A stretch of DNA of 64,000 nt from Nocardia cyriacigeorgica (lineage in GTDB: Bacteria > Actinomycetota > Actinomycetes > Mycobacteriales > Mycobacteriaceae), in the NCBI RefSeq assembly GCF_029868385.1, contig NZ_JARWNX010000060.1, positions 1 through 64,000 on the forward strand, in the 5' to 3' direction. The position numbers and the translations under genes are program-made. Positions 39,993-50,184 of the stretch are shown one piece after another. The notes under the pieces were generated by a model. It did not search any database, was not told the DNA's origin, and worked only from the letters and a program-made list of their open reading frames with translations. The first letter of the stretch is position 1; each line of letters opens with the position of its first letter.

Positions 39993-42900
39993 TCAGGACA
40001 ACCGGGTCTCGATCGCCTCGATGATGCGCGGGCGGAGTTCGGCGGCGCGGATGACGGCGTCGACCGAACCGACTTCCACGGCGCGGTGGATGTTGTGCAC
40101 GCGGTCGAATTCCGCGGCCACATCGCCCAGTTTCTCCGCGCGGACCGAGGAACGGAGTTCGTCGAGTTCCGCGGTGAGGGCAGCGCGGTCGGCGCCGGAC
40201 GCGTTGGCGGCGCGCGCCTCCAGATCCTTCACCCGCGGATCGGAAGCCGTGCGCGAGTTGACCTCACCGGAGAACACGACCGCGGCGGCGGGGGCACCGC
40301 CGAGCACCGAGGCGAACGAACCTTCCAGTGCGAGCACTGTCATATTCGGGTTCAGCGCCTTGGAGAACACCACGAACGCGCCACCGTGGTAGCGCGAGAT
40401 CACGCAGAACACGATCGGCCCGCGGAAGTTGACGATGGCCCGGCCGATCTCGGCGCCGTACTCGAGCTGCAATTTGCGCATCGACTCCGGTGAACCGTCG
40501 AAGCCCGACAGGTTCGCCAGCACGACCAGCGGCCGGTTACCGCTCGCGGTGTTGATCGCCCGCGCGGCCTTCTTCGACGACCGCGGGAACAGCGTGCCAG
40601 CGGTGTAGGTGTCCGGACCGTCGGTGGAGGGGAAACCGCGACGCGGGATCCCGCGGGACTCGATGCCGAGCAGGCACACCGGGATTCCGCCGAGGTGCAC
40701 ATCCTGCACCACCGCGGTCTCCGCATCGGCCATACCGGCCCAACGTTCCAGCACCGGGTGGTCCTGGTCGGACAGTGCGCGCATCACGGTGCGGATATCG
40801 AAGGGCTTCTTGCGATCCGGGTTCGCGGTGGCGGAGAAGATCTCGCCAACGGTGGTGAAATCGCTGTCGGCCATGGTGTGCGGGAAATCGGAGACATCGC
40901 GGTCCACCGGGTCGGTGGTCTGCGACCGCCGCGGCGCCTGCTCACCGGGTGCGACGTAGGTGTGGTCGTAATGCGACATCAGCACGTCGCGGGCCGCGGT
41001 GAGGTTCGGCGCCCAGTACTGCGCCTGCCCGTTCGGGCCCATCACCCGGTCGTAGCCGCCGATACCGAAATTGTCCTCGGCCGATACGCCACCGGAGAAG
41101 TCCAGCGACTGCTTACCGGTGAGCACCATCGCCGAATCCGGCGTCATGACCAGGATGCCCTTGGTGTGCATGAGCATCGTCGCTTCGGCGTTCCAGTACG
41201 GCTGCGCACCGACGTTGATGCCGGCCACGACGATATTGATCTCGCCGCCGTCCTGGGTGAATTCGACGATGCGCTTGAGCGCGGCCGCCACCCAGTCCAT
41301 GTTCTCGGTGCCCGACTTCATGGAGATCCGGGCGCCGGAGGACAGCGCGTACCACTCCAGCGGCACCTGCATCTGTTCGGCGAGATCCAGGGCGGCGATC
41401 ACCCGGCGGCATTCTGGTTCCGACAGCGCGCCGAGCGATTTCGTCGGATCGCCGAGCAGCACCACCCGGGTGATGCCCTCCGGGTGCTGCGGGGTCGGCG
41501 TGGTGACCACACCGGCGACGATCGCGGCGGAGTTGTTGCCCTTGGGCCGGTCGACCGGCACCAGCGCATGATCGGCGTCGAGGTCGTATTCGGCGAACTC
41601 CCCCAGCCGACCGGTCAGCTCGTACGGGTACACGGTGTTGCGCGCCGCGGCCCGCAGCACCTTCTGCCGGTACTCGTCGAGCGGCTCGACCGCATCGTCG
41701 GTCCGTTCGCCAACGGTCACCTCGGTGCCGCCGGTGGCGTCGAAACCGATCCGCACCACGATCTTGACCAGCTCGCCGGTCGCCGGATCGGGTTGACGGG
41801 CGATGAGCAGGATCTCCTCGAGCCCGGCGCCGACGGTGGTCGGCTCCACGCGCTCGACGATGGTGTCGAGCTCGGCGCGGGTGAGATCGAGCGGCGGCCA
41901 GATGTACATGACGATCCGGTTGGTGCGCAGGCGCTTGGCCGAGGGTCGCAGCGACTGGGCGCGCCGGATGCCGTCGACGCAGGCCGCGAGCGTGCTCTCG
42001 GCCGTCGGCAGGGCCAGCAGCCTACCGTCGTGCTCACGCAATGCAGCGAGATCGCGCACCTGGGTGAACGCGATGAGCCGCTCGTCGGAGGGGTTCTCCT
42101 TCGCGACGCACTGGAACAGGTAGACCTCCTCGTCCGAGGAGGGCAGGCGGGTGAGGTCGAATTTGCGCAGCCGCTTCATCTGCATGCGCTCGGCGATGTA
42201 CGGGTGCAGGCCACGGATCAGCCGCTCCTCGTCCATACCGGTCACCGAGGGTCGGAAGGTGAAGTGGTGGTGCATGACCGTGCCGTCGCTGCCCGCGACC
42301 GTCGCGGTGATGCGGTGCACCTGATTCGGCAACGGCTGCGCGCTGAGCACTTCTTGCAGCGCCGCGGCCATATCGTCGAAGTCCTCTGGCTGCTGCTCCC
42401 AGGCGAGGTAGATATCGGCCTCGATGGACGCGGCGCCGCTGGCGAGTTCGGCGAGCCCACGCAGCACGGCGTCGAGGGCGTCGAAGCTCACTGCGGCCGA
42501 GACCAGGGTCAGCCCGCGACGCTCGGCCACCACGAATGTGCAGCCGCCCGCTTCCCGGCTATGGACGTCGACGAGGTCCTTGTTGCCGTAGTAGCGGCGG
42601 GTCAGCACCTCCAGCATGACGGTGTTGTCGGCGCTGCCGCGCACCAGACGCTGGCCGAGCAGCCGCACCAGCGGCTCGGTGCTGCGCACCATCTCCGACA
42701 GCCGTTCGGCGCGGTCCGCGGCGTCCGGGTGCGCGTCGAGGTGGTTGAGGTGTTTGCGGACGTCGGCGTACACGCGAGCCCGGTTGCGCCGCAGCAGCGG
42801 CTGGCCGTACCAGGCGTACACCACACCGCGGGTGAGGTCGGCGATCACGGGGAAACGCACCTGCGTCGCCGCGACCAGCCGCTCCAGCGCCAAGCCGACG

Positions 42901-45452
42901 GGCTCACGCAGCGCGCGATCCGGCAGCGGCTCACGCAGCCACTCCCGCAGCAGGGTGGTGATCACCGTGACCGTGTCGGTGGGACGCTGCTGGGCGAGGA
43001 AGATGCGGAACACCGCGGCTTCCAGATCGGGAGTGCGCTCCAGCTCGGTGACACCGTAGTGTCCGAGCGCCTTGGCGAGCTTGGCCCGATACGACTCCGG
43101 CAGCCCGGCCCGTTCGACGTCGAGGCTCTGCAAATAGGTGTGGAAGTACTCGCGGGCACTGTGGACGTGACCGTGGCCGCCGTCCTCGCCCCAGGTGCGG
43201 TTGTGGCTCAGCTCGGCGAGGTCGGCGAACACCTCGATGAGTTCGAGTTCCTCGGCCAGCGGCCTGCGGTTGTCCTCGATGGCGGCCTTGCGCGCGGCGA
43301 GGTAGTCCGCCACCACCCGGCGGTCGTCGTGCGGGTCGACGTCGAAGCCGAGCAGCAGGCTGCGCAGGTCCTGCTGACCGCGCAGGATCCGCTCGTGCGG
43401 CCGGATCGCGGTGGATTCGGCGGGCAGGTCCAGCTCCACCGACTCCTCCACCGCGGCGTCGGCGGCGGCGTCGTCGTCGGCGAGCGGCTCGAGCCGCAGC
43501 AGCGGCGCACCGGCCTCCACCTGCGTGCCGACCGAGACGGCGCATTCCTTGAGGCGGGCACGGAACGGCGCGCGCAGCACCGTCTCCATCTTCATGGACT
43601 CCAGCACCAGCACCGGTGCGCCCGCTTCGACCTCGGCGCCCACCTGCAACGGGGTGGCGACGACGAGCGCGGGCGCGGGCGAACGGACGACGCCGCCTTC
43701 ATCGCGGCTGACCCGATGGGTCACACCGTCGACATCGACCACGTGGACCGGCCCGTGCGTGCCGGTGACCAGCCGGTACCGGATGCCGTTGACCACGATC
43801 TGACCGGTGTGCCGGTCGAAGCGCTCGAGGTCGACGTCGGCGGTGCGGATCTCGGCTCCGGCCTCGATACCGATCCGGAACCGGTGCGCACCGATCCGGG
43901 CGACCCGCACGCGGTATCCGGCGCCGCGCAGCTTCAGGTCCAGTGGCCGTCCGCTCTCGTGCTGCACCTGCGGACGCCCACCGGACGCGGTGGACAGCAG
44001 ACGATGCCGCTCGACCCGCTCTTCTTCTTCGTAGGCGTCGATGGCGGCGGCGGCGAGCGCCACGGCGGAGTGCCGCTGCGATACCAGGCGGCCCTCACCG
44101 CGCACCCGGTCGATCCAGCCGGTGTCGGCGCTGGCGTCGATCACCTCGGGCTGGTTCAGCAGGTCGAGCACGAAGCTCTTGTTGGTCGCGCCGCCCTCGA
44201 TGATCACGCGGGTCTGCGCGACGGCCCGGCGCAACCGACCGAGCGCTTCCTCGCGGTCACGGCCGTAGGCGATGATCTTGGCGATCATCGAGTCGAAGTC
44301 GGCGGGAATCGTGTCGCCCTCGCTGACACCGGTGTCGACGCGGATACCGGGGCCGGCGGGCAGATCGAGCAGCGCGATGCGGCCGGGCGCGGGCGCGAAA
44401 TCGCGGTCGGGGTCCTCGGCGTTGAGCCTGGCCTCGATGGCGTGGCCGCGCTCGGCGGGCGGGGTGCCTTCGAGGCGGCCGCCGGAGGCCACGTGCAGCT
44501 GTGCGCGCACCAGGTCGAAACCGGTGGTGTACTCGGTGATCGGGTGTTCGACCTGGAGGCGGGTGTTGACCTCGAGGAAGGCGAACAGCTGGTCACCGGG
44601 GTGGTAGAGGAATTCGACGGTCGCCGCACCGCGGTATCCGACGGCGATCGCGAGCCGCTCGGCCGACGCCTTGAGTTCGGCGGTCTGCTCGAGGCTCAGC
44701 ACCGGTGACGCGGATTCCTCGATGACCTTCTGGTTGCGTCGCTGCACCGAGCAGTCACGCACACCGAGCGCCCACGCGGTCCCCTGACCGTCGGCGATCA
44801 CCTGGACCTCGACGTGCCGGGCGCCGGTGACCAGGCGCTCGAGGAAGACGACGCCGCTGCCGAAGGCGCGCGCCGCTTCCTGGCTGGTGCGTTCGTAGGC
44901 GTCGACGAGTTCGGCTTCGTCATTGATCACCCGGATGCCGCGGCCACCGCCACCCGCGGTCGCCTTCAGCATCAGCGGGTAGCCGATCTCGGCCGCGGCA
45001 GCCGCCGCCGCCTCGACGGTCTCCACCGCACCGCGGCTCCACGGCGCCACCGGCACACCGACTTCCTCGGCGATCAGCTTGGCGCCGATCTTGTCGCCGA
45101 GCTTGCGCATGGCCTCCGGGCTCGGGCCGATGAAGGTGACGCCGATCTGTTCGCACAGTTCAGCGAACGAAGGGTCTTCGGCGACGAAGCCCCAGCCGAC
45201 CCACGCCGCGTCGGCGCCGGTCGTCACGAGGGCGCTTTCCAGCGCTTTCAGATCCAGATACGGACGAGCGGACGCCGGGCCCAGGTCGTAGGCGATATCG
45301 GCCTCGCGCACGAACGTCGCATTGCGATCGACGTCGGTGTACAAGGCGACGGTTTCGATCGGGCGCGCAGTCGCCGCGGCCAGATCTCGGACTGCGTGGA
45401 TGAGGCGCATGGCGGCCTCACCCCGGTTCACGATGGCAATGCGGCTGAACAC
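39993..45452 (-). CDS. Single-chain multidomain acyl-CoA carboxylase (eukaryote-like)
   Basis: The 1819-residue protein combines all parts of a biotin-dependent carboxylase. A biotin carboxylase ATP-grasp region covers about residues 1-450 (MLKATAGGGGRGIRVI, FLEVNTRLQVEHPITE). The biotinyl domain has ESMKMET with the lysine near residue 621. A large central region covers about 700-1260 (LRGLHPYIAERMQMKRLRKF, ANLAELSHNRTW-like segments), as in eukaryotic ACC. The carboxyltransferase covers about 1265-1819 (ARNTVYPYELTGRLGEF, SSGARISMKSGTENMDWVAA, GGAFVVFSKALNPNMTVLAL). GTG 45452 has AAAGGAG eight bases upstream. Most actinobacterial carboxylases are split alpha/beta complexes, so this form is unusual. 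Whether it makes malonyl-CoA or uses another acyl-CoA is not clear. It is monocistronic. Confidence 0.92.
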   Translation of the reverse strand: MFSRIAIVNRGEAAMRLIHAVRDLAAATARPIETVALYTDVDRNATFVREADIAYDLGPASARPYLDLKALESALVTTGADAAWVGWGFVAEDPSFAELCEQIGVTFIGPSPEAMRKLGDKIGAKLIAEEVGVPVAPWSRGAVETVEAAAAAAAEIGYPLMLKATAGGGGRGIRVINDEAELVDAYERTSQEAARAFGSGVVFLERLVTGARHVEVQVIADGQGTAWALGVRDCSVQRRNQKVIEESASPVLSLEQTAELKASAERLAIAVGYRGAATVEFLYHPGDQLFAFLEVNTRLQVEHPITEYTTGFDLVRAQLHVASGGRLEGTPPAERGHAIEARLNAEDPDRDFAPAPGRIALLDLPAGPGIRVDTGVSEGDTIPADFDSMIAKIIAYGRDREEALGRLRRAVAQTRVIIEGGATNKSFVLDLLNQPEVIDASADTGWIDRVRGEGRLVSQRHSAVALAAAAIDAYEEEERVERHRLLSTASGGRPQVQHESGRPLDLKLRGAGYRVRVARIGAHRFRIGIEAGAEIRTADVDLERFDRHTGQIVVNGIRYRLVTGTHGPVHVVDVDGVTHRVSRDEGGVVRSPAPALVVATPLQVGAEVEAGAPVLVLESMKMETVLRAPFRARLKECAVSVGTQVEAGAPLLRLEPLADDDAAADAAVEESVELDLPAESTAIRPHERILRGQQDLRSLLLGFDVDPHDDRRVVADYLAARKAAIEDNRRPLAEELELIEVFADLAELSHNRTWGEDGGHGHVHSAREYFHTYLQSLDVERAGLPESYRAKLAKALGHYGVTELERTPDLEAAVFRIFLAQQRPTDTVTVITTLLREWLREPLPDRALREPVGLALERLVAATQVRFPVIADLTRGVVYAWYGQPLLRRNRARVYADVRKHLNHLDAHPDAADRAERLSEMVRSTEPLVRLLGQRLVRGSADNTVMLEVLTRRYYGNKDLVDVHSREAGGCTFVVAERRGLTLVSAAVSFDALDAVLRGLAELASGAASIEADIYLAWEQQPEDFDDMAAALQEVLSAQPLPNQVHRITATVAGSDGTVMHHHFTFRPSVTGMDEERLIRGLHPYIAERMQMKRLRKFDLTRLPSSDEEVYLFQCVAKENPSDERLIAFTQVRDLAALREHDGRLLALPTAESTLAACVDGIRRAQSLRPSAKRLRTNRIVMYIWPPLDLTRAELDTIVERVEPTTVGAGLEEILLIARQPDPATGELVKIVVRIGFDATGGTEVTVGERTDDAVEPLDEYRQKVLRAAARNTVYPYELTGRLGEFAEYDLDADHALVPVDRPKGNNSAAIVAGVVTTPTPQHPEGITRVVLLGDPTKSLGALSEPECRRVIAALDLAEQMQVPLEWYALSSGARISMKSGTENMDWVAAALKRIVEFTQDGGEINIVVAGINVGAQPYWNAEATMLMHTKGILVMTPDSAMVLTGKQSLDFSGGVSAEDNFGIGGYDRVMGPNGQAQYWAPNLTAARDVLMSHYDHTYVAPGEQAPRRSQTTDPVDRDVSDFPHTMADSDFTTVGEIFSATANPDRKKPFDIRTVMRALSDQDHPVLERWAGMADAETAVVQDVHLGGIPVCLLGIESRGIPRRGFPSTDGPDTYTAGTLFPRSSKKAARAINTASGNRPLVVLANLSGFDGSPESMRKLQLEYGAEIGRAIVNFRGPIVFCVISRYHGGAFVVFSKALNPNMTVLALEGSFASVLGGAPAAAVVFSGEVNSRTASDPRVKDLEARAANASGADRAALTAELDELRSSVRAEKLGDVAAEFDRVHNIHRAVEVGSVDAVIRAAELRPRIIEAIETRLS

Positions 45453-45612
45453 TGTGCCGCTCCTTTCAAAGCAGGCTCCGCCCACCGGCGGAGGTTGCAG
45501 GTTGTCCGTCAGTCTGAACGCATGTGCCGCGATTGTGCACAGCGTGCGGAGGCTACCGGCCCGTATTTTCAGCGGAGCCGTACGCGGCGCCCGCTCCGGC
45601 GGCGATGTCCGG

Positions 45613-46290
45613 TCACCAGCCGCGGGCCTTCCACTCGCCCAGATGCGGCCTTTCGGCGCCGAGAGTGGTGTCGTCGCCATGGCCCGGGTAGACGACGCTG
45701 TCATCCGGGTATCGGTCGAACAGTTTGGTGGTGACGTCGGTGTAGAGGCTGTCGAAGTCGTGCGGGTTCGCGGTTTTGCCCACCCCGCCAGGGAACAGCG
45801 AGTCGCCGGTGAACAGGTGGGTGCGGCCGGAACCGTCGGTGAGCGCGAGGGCGATGGAGCCCGGTGTGTGGCCGACGAGGTGGATGATCTCGAAGGTCAG
45901 CTCGCCGATGGCGAGGGATTCACCGTCGGCGAGGGTGGCGGCCGGTGTGACGGGTAGGTGGTCGGCGTCGAGGGCGTGGGCGGTGGTCGGCGCCGTGGTG
46001 GCCGCGGCGACCTGGGCCAGGGCCTGCCAGTGGTCCGGATGCCGGTGGGTGGTGACGATGCGGCGGATCTGGCCCGGTGTCTCCTGATCGATCAGGGCGA
46101 TCAGCCGGTCGGCCTCGTTGGCGGCGTCGATGAGCAGGGCGTCACCGGTGGCGGTGCACTGCACCAGATAGCTGTTGTTGTTCATGGGCCCGACCGACAT
46201 TTTGATGATCCGCGCGCCGGGGACATCGCGCTGCTGCGCGGCGGACCCGGCCGAGACCTGACCGGTATAGGTGCCATCGATAGTGACCAC
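45613..46290 (-). CDS. MBL-fold hydrolase (glyoxalase II-like)
   Basis: The 225-residue metallo-beta-lactamase-fold protein carries the metal motif THRHPDHWQAL (HxHxDH), the HTPGSIAL histidine, the FTGDSLFPGGVG aspartate and the VVYPGHGDDTT histidine. These are the order and spacing of the glyoxalase II group. Start GTG 46290. It would hydrolyse a thioester or related ester in the cytoplasm. It lies 160 bases downstream of the carboxylase start, on the same strand. The substrate is unknown. Confidence 0.87.
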   Translation of the reverse strand: MVTIDGTYTGQVSAGSAAQQRDVPGARIIKMSVGPMNNNSYLVQCTATGDALLIDAANEADRLIALIDQETPGQIRRIVTTHRHPDHWQALAQVAAATTAPTTAHALDADHLPVTPAATLADGESLAIGELTFEIIHLVGHTPGSIALALTDGSGRTHLFTGDSLFPGGVGKTANPHDFDSLYTDVTTKLFDRYPDDSVVYPGHGDDTTLGAERPHLGEWKARGW

Positions 46291-46433
46291 GCACCGATGT
46301 TATCCCCGCCACGCCCCGATGTCGGCGGCAGCGACCGCGGAGGACCGCCCGCACGACGCACCGAAGTCCCGACCGACCGCCGCGGTGCCCGACCGTGGCC
46401 GATCCGCCCGTGGCGCGCGATAGATTCGACCGC

Positions 46434-48404
46434 ATGGCGCTGCATCGGGTCGTCCGCTGGTTCGTGCTGATCGTGCTCGGGGTCGCGGTGGTCGCGGTGC
46501 CGATGGCGCGAGCGGAGCCGCCGACACGAATGGACACCTATGTGGTCGATTCGGCGAACGCACTCGACTCGACGGGCGCCGATGAGGTGCGCGGCGCGGT
46601 CGACGAGCTCTATGCCGATCATCAACTGCGGCTGTGGGTGTATTACGTCCGCGATTTCGCCGGATCGAGTCCGCAGGATTGGGCGACACAAACCGCGCAG
46701 CGCTCGGGATTCGGTGAGCGGGATCTGTTGCTCGCGGTGGCGGTCGATGACCGCGCGTACGCGTTCGAAGGCGAAACCCCCAGCGGTGTCAGCGAATCCG
46801 AACTCGACCGGATCCTCACCACGGAGGTCGAACCCGCACTGCGCGACAGTCGCTGGGCCGAGGCGGGCGTGGCGGCCGCCGACGGGATCGGCGCGGCGAT
46901 GTCCGGCGGCGGGGTGAGCGTCGTTGCGGTCCTGATCATCGGGGTGCTGATCGTGTGTGCCGTCGGGGCGCTGGTGCTGTTCACGCGCAAGCGGCGGCGG
47001 GGCCGCGAACGCGCCGAGTTGGAGCGCGCCCGCACAGTCGATCCCGCCGACACCGCGACGCTGGCGCGGCTGCCGTTGCCCGTCCTGCATGCCCGCTCAC
47101 GGGAGCTGCTGGTCGATATCGATAACGCGGTGCGCACCAGCGCCGAGGAGCTGGAGCTGGCGGCCGGCGAATTCGGTGATACCGCCGTCACCCCGTTCCG
47201 CACCGCGCTCGATCAGGCGAGGGCGGCGATGGGGCAGGCTTTCGCCATCCGGCAGCGGCTCGACGACGCCATCCCGGAGACTCCCGACGAGCAGCGAGCC
47301 CTGCTGATCGACCTCATCGGCACCGTCGGCCGAGCCGACCGTGAACTCGACGAGCAGGTCGCGGCGTTCGATTCCATGCGTGATCTGCTCATCAACGCCG
47401 GTGACCGGTTGGACGCGCTGACCCGTGACCTGGTCGAACTCACCGGCCGCGTGCCCGCCGCCGATGCGGAACTCGACCGCCTCGTCGCCGCGCATCCGCC
47501 GCAGGTCCTGACCTCGATCCGGGACAACACCGCGATGGCGCGTGAACGCATCGCCTTCGCCGAACACAACATCGACACCGGTCGCGAGGCCTTGCGACGG
47601 AAGGTCGGCGAACAGGGCGGCGCGGTGGCCGCGATCCGGGCCGCCGAGGGCGCGATCGGACAGGCGCGCACGCTGCTCGACGCCGTGCTCCACGCCGCGA
47701 CGAATATCGAGCAGGCACGCGCCGGACTGCCCGCGGCACTGGACGAACTCCGCAACGACCTGGCCGCCGCGGACAGCCTCACCGGCTACGGCGGATCCGA
47801 ACTCGCGACAGCGACGGCCAACGCGCGCACCGTCCTCGACAACGCGCAGACCGCTTCCGCCGCAGACCCTTTGGGTGCCTTCCACGACGCGGTGACTGCC
47901 GACGCCGACCTCGATCGGGCATTGGCGAGCGCCACCGACCGCAAACTCGCGGCCGAAGACCTGCGGCGTCGACTCGACCAGGCGTTGACCGACGCAGGCG
48001 CGAGGGTGCGCGCCGCCGCCGACTACATCAGCACCCGGCGCGGCGGCGTCGACGCCACCGCCCGCACCCGTCTCGCCGAAGCACAACGCCACCTCGACGG
48101 CGCGACCCAGCTGCGCGACAGCGATCCGACCACAGCCCTCTCCCACGCCCGGACCGCCGCCGAGCTGGGTGGACGAGCGCTACAGCAGGCCCAAGCCAGC
48201 GTCCAGAGCTGGGAGGCCGGGCGCGCGCCCTCGGGAGGCGCGCAGGCCTGGGCGATCCTCGGCGGCATCCTGATCGAGGGACTACAGCGCGGCGCGGCGA
48301 CCGGCGCGCGGCACGGTGGTGGGTATGGCGGTGGCCGCTATCGCCCACCGTCGTTCGGCGGTTCGAACGGATCACGCCGGGTCAGCCGCGGCGGACGCTT
48401 CTGA
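46434..48404 (+). CDS. TPM-domain membrane protein (Rv2345-like)
   Basis: The 656-residue protein starts at ATG 46434. A signal peptide (VVRWFVLIVLGVAVVAVPMARA) is followed by an extracytoplasmic TPM domain (about residues 30-150: YVVDSANALDSTGADEVRGA, GERDLLLAVAVDDRAYAFEG). One transmembrane segment lies near residue 170 (VSVVAVLIIGVLIVCAVGAL). A long Ala/Asp/Arg-rich helical, coiled-coil region covers about 200-600, and the tail is Gly/Arg/Ser-rich (HGGGYGGGRYRPPSFGGSNG). TPM domains take part in photosystem repair in plants and envelope processes in bacteria. A similar protein lies beside dgt in M. tuberculosis. Function is unknown. Confidence 0.85.
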   Translation: MALHRVVRWFVLIVLGVAVVAVPMARAEPPTRMDTYVVDSANALDSTGADEVRGAVDELYADHQLRLWVYYVRDFAGSSPQDWATQTAQRSGFGERDLLLAVAVDDRAYAFEGETPSGVSESELDRILTTEVEPALRDSRWAEAGVAAADGIGAAMSGGGVSVVAVLIIGVLIVCAVGALVLFTRKRRRGRERAELERARTVDPADTATLARLPLPVLHARSRELLVDIDNAVRTSAEELELAAGEFGDTAVTPFRTALDQARAAMGQAFAIRQRLDDAIPETPDEQRALLIDLIGTVGRADRELDEQVAAFDSMRDLLINAGDRLDALTRDLVELTGRVPAADAELDRLVAAHPPQVLTSIRDNTAMARERIAFAEHNIDTGREALRRKVGEQGGAVAAIRAAEGAIGQARTLLDAVLHAATNIEQARAGLPAALDELRNDLAAADSLTGYGGSELATATANARTVLDNAQTASAADPLGAFHDAVTADADLDRALASATDRKLAAEDLRRRLDQALTDAGARVRAAADYISTRRGGVDATARTRLAEAQRHLDGATQLRDSDPTTALSHARTAAELGGRALQQAQASVQSWEAGRAPSGGAQAWAILGGILIEGLQRGAATGARHGGGYGGGRYRPPSFGGSNGSRRVSRGGRF

Positions 48405-48502
48405 ACTCGGCGCGCGGGGAGCGCAAGGAATGCCCGGCCCCGACGCGCGTTGCTGCTGCCTGACCGCGGCGCGCGGTGAACGCAACCCACTCGACGCACG
48501 GT

Positions 48503-49855
48503 CTACACCAACTGCCCGCTGCCCACTTCCACCGGTGCCGCGGTCAATTCGGCATCGACGGCGCCGAGCAGGTCGTCGCTGGGGTATGGCCCGCCGAGCA
48601 TCGCGACGGTCAGCCGGGCGGCGAAGGTATAGGCGAGGAAGGTGACCACGGCGGAGGGACCGAGTGAGCGACGCGGGTGCGCCGACAGGTACACGATCTC
48701 GTAGTCGGTGATGTGCACGCCGTCGGGTGTGCGCAGGTGCGGCACCACCCCGGTGTTGGTGATCGCGATATGTCCGGCCAGCGAGTGGATGCGGTGGTCG
48801 CCGAAGTAGTCCGGGAAATGCAGCACCGACTGCTGGACCGTGCCGGTCGCGAGATCCTCGTGCAGCCGGGACGAAATCCGTTGTGCCAGTTCGACGATAC
48901 AGCCCGCACGGTCGATATCGGCGGCGAAGGAGGCGAGTCCGGCCATATTCGTTCCGGCGGCGGCGGGAATCGGCGGGTTCAGCCGGGCGCGCAGGTCCAC
49001 CGGATAGAGACAGCCCACCGGTACGGGGACACCACCCACTCCCCCGGTGGCCGCGGCGTACGCGCGCAACAGTGCCGCGGTGAGCAGAGCATTGACGCTC
49101 ACCCGGTGCGAACGGCTCAGTTCGACCACGCGTGCGGTCGCCACCGGATCCAGTTGCAGGCGCCGCGGCCGGGCCAGCACACCGTCGGCCGGTACATCGT
49201 CACCCGGCCCCGAGGTCGTCGGTGGCAGTGGTCGCGCCACGTCTTCGAAGCCCGATCGCCGGTGCCGAGCGATACCGCGTTGTTCGGCATACCATTCCAG
49301 CGACATCGGGTAGTCGAAGGTCATCATGGCATCGGGCGCGGACAGGGTCCGGCCGGTGTAGCAATCCCATAGCCGCGCGAACAATTCGATGCTGTGGCCG
49401 CCGTCGGCAACACCGTGGTGCACATACAGCGTCACCCGCGCCCGGTCACCCGATCCGAGTACGACATCCAGATAGGCGAGCTGCTCGACGGGGTCGAGCC
49501 GATGTACGGGCATCGTGAGTTCGGCCGGATCACCGTTGCGCGCCTGTACGGGCACCGGCAGAGAACTCGCAGGCCGCAGCAGGTATCCGCGGCCGTACTG
49601 GTCGATCCCGATCCGACAGATCAGCACCGGATAGGCGCGCAGCAGCATCGCGAAGGCGACGTTCAGCGCCGAAATATCGAGTCGACCGGCCACCGACACC
49701 GACCGCCCGGTATAGGTACCGTGCCGGACGAAACGTTGTTCCGACGGCGCCAGCAACCGCACGATGTCACCCTCATCCCACAGCACTCCGCAAGCGTGCG
49801 GCAACAGTGGTCCGCGCGCAAATCCACAGAGCCCGAAAACATTACGGTTCGGCAT
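48503..49855 (-). CDS. PapA5-like acyltransferase (condensation-domain superfamily)
   Basis: The 450-residue protein resembles mycobacterial PapA5, which esterifies long diols or sugars with polyketide acids. The catalytic motif is LYVHHGVADGGHS, with the base His at about 147 and Asp151. Further family segments are SVNALLTAALLRAYAAATGG, YPVDLRARLNPPIPAAAGTN and VQQSVLHFPDYFGDHRI. The start is uncertain: ATG 49855 has no strong ribosome binding site, and GTG 49786 would place the N-terminus closer to that of PapA5. No polyketide synthase is nearby. It may act on a surface lipid; the substrate is unknown. Confidence 0.85.
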   Translation of the reverse strand: MPNRNVFGLCGFARGPLLPHACGVLWDEGDIVRLLAPSEQRFVRHGTYTGRSVSVAGRLDISALNVAFAMLLRAYPVLICRIGIDQYGRGYLLRPASSLPVPVQARNGDPAELTMPVHRLDPVEQLAYLDVVLGSGDRARVTLYVHHGVADGGHSIELFARLWDCYTGRTLSAPDAMMTFDYPMSLEWYAEQRGIARHRRSGFEDVARPLPPTTSGPGDDVPADGVLARPRRLQLDPVATARVVELSRSHRVSVNALLTAALLRAYAAATGGVGGVPVPVGCLYPVDLRARLNPPIPAAAGTNMAGLASFAADIDRAGCIVELAQRISSRLHEDLATGTVQQSVLHFPDYFGDHRIHSLAGHIAITNTGVVPHLRTPDGVHITDYEIVYLSAHPRRSLGPSAVVTFLAYTFAARLTVAMLGGPYPSDDLLGAVDAELTAAPVEVGSGQLV

Positions 49856-50112
49856 CGAAGCGGATTCGGTCGCCGGAATCGCCTGCGGCGACCTGCCCGA
49901 CGCGGTCTTCCGGTCGTGGCTCGAGCAGGACTATCTGTACCTGGTCGACTACGTGCCTGTGTTCAGCAGGCTTGCCTGGCAGGCGCCCGCGGCGCGTCTC
50001 GGCGATCTGGTCGACCCCGCCCATTCGACCTATCACGAGGAACTGTCGCTGCACCGGACTCTTCCGCGAAGGCATGCGCCACGAACTCGCCTTCCGGGAC
50101 GTCCCGGCTTGA
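49854..50112 (+). pseudogene. Broken TenA/thiaminase II-like fragment
   Basis: The plus strand from 49866 reads SVAGIACGDLPDAVFRSWLE then QDYLYLVDYVPVFSRLAWQA, the highly typical second helix region of TenA proteins. It continues to HEELSLHR at 50057. The frame then shifts by one base and continues as LFREGMRHELAFRDVPA before a stop at 50110-50112. The N-terminal helix and the C-terminal half are missing, and the 5' end overlaps the PapA-like gene on the opposite strand. I read it as a decayed TenA gene. Confidence 0.65.
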
Positions 50113-50184
50113 GCGGGCGAGGTGCCCTTGCCCTGCGGGTAGGGCTGATCCGGTCCCTATCCACCCTGGCGCACAGCTGTATGC

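Noticed and set aside
40695..44708. Plus-strand open frame of 1337 codons
   Set aside because: It is antisense to the single-chain carboxylase, whose domains are clear. The product is Gly/Val/His/Arg-rich without any recognisable domain, as expected for a shadow frame in high-GC DNA.
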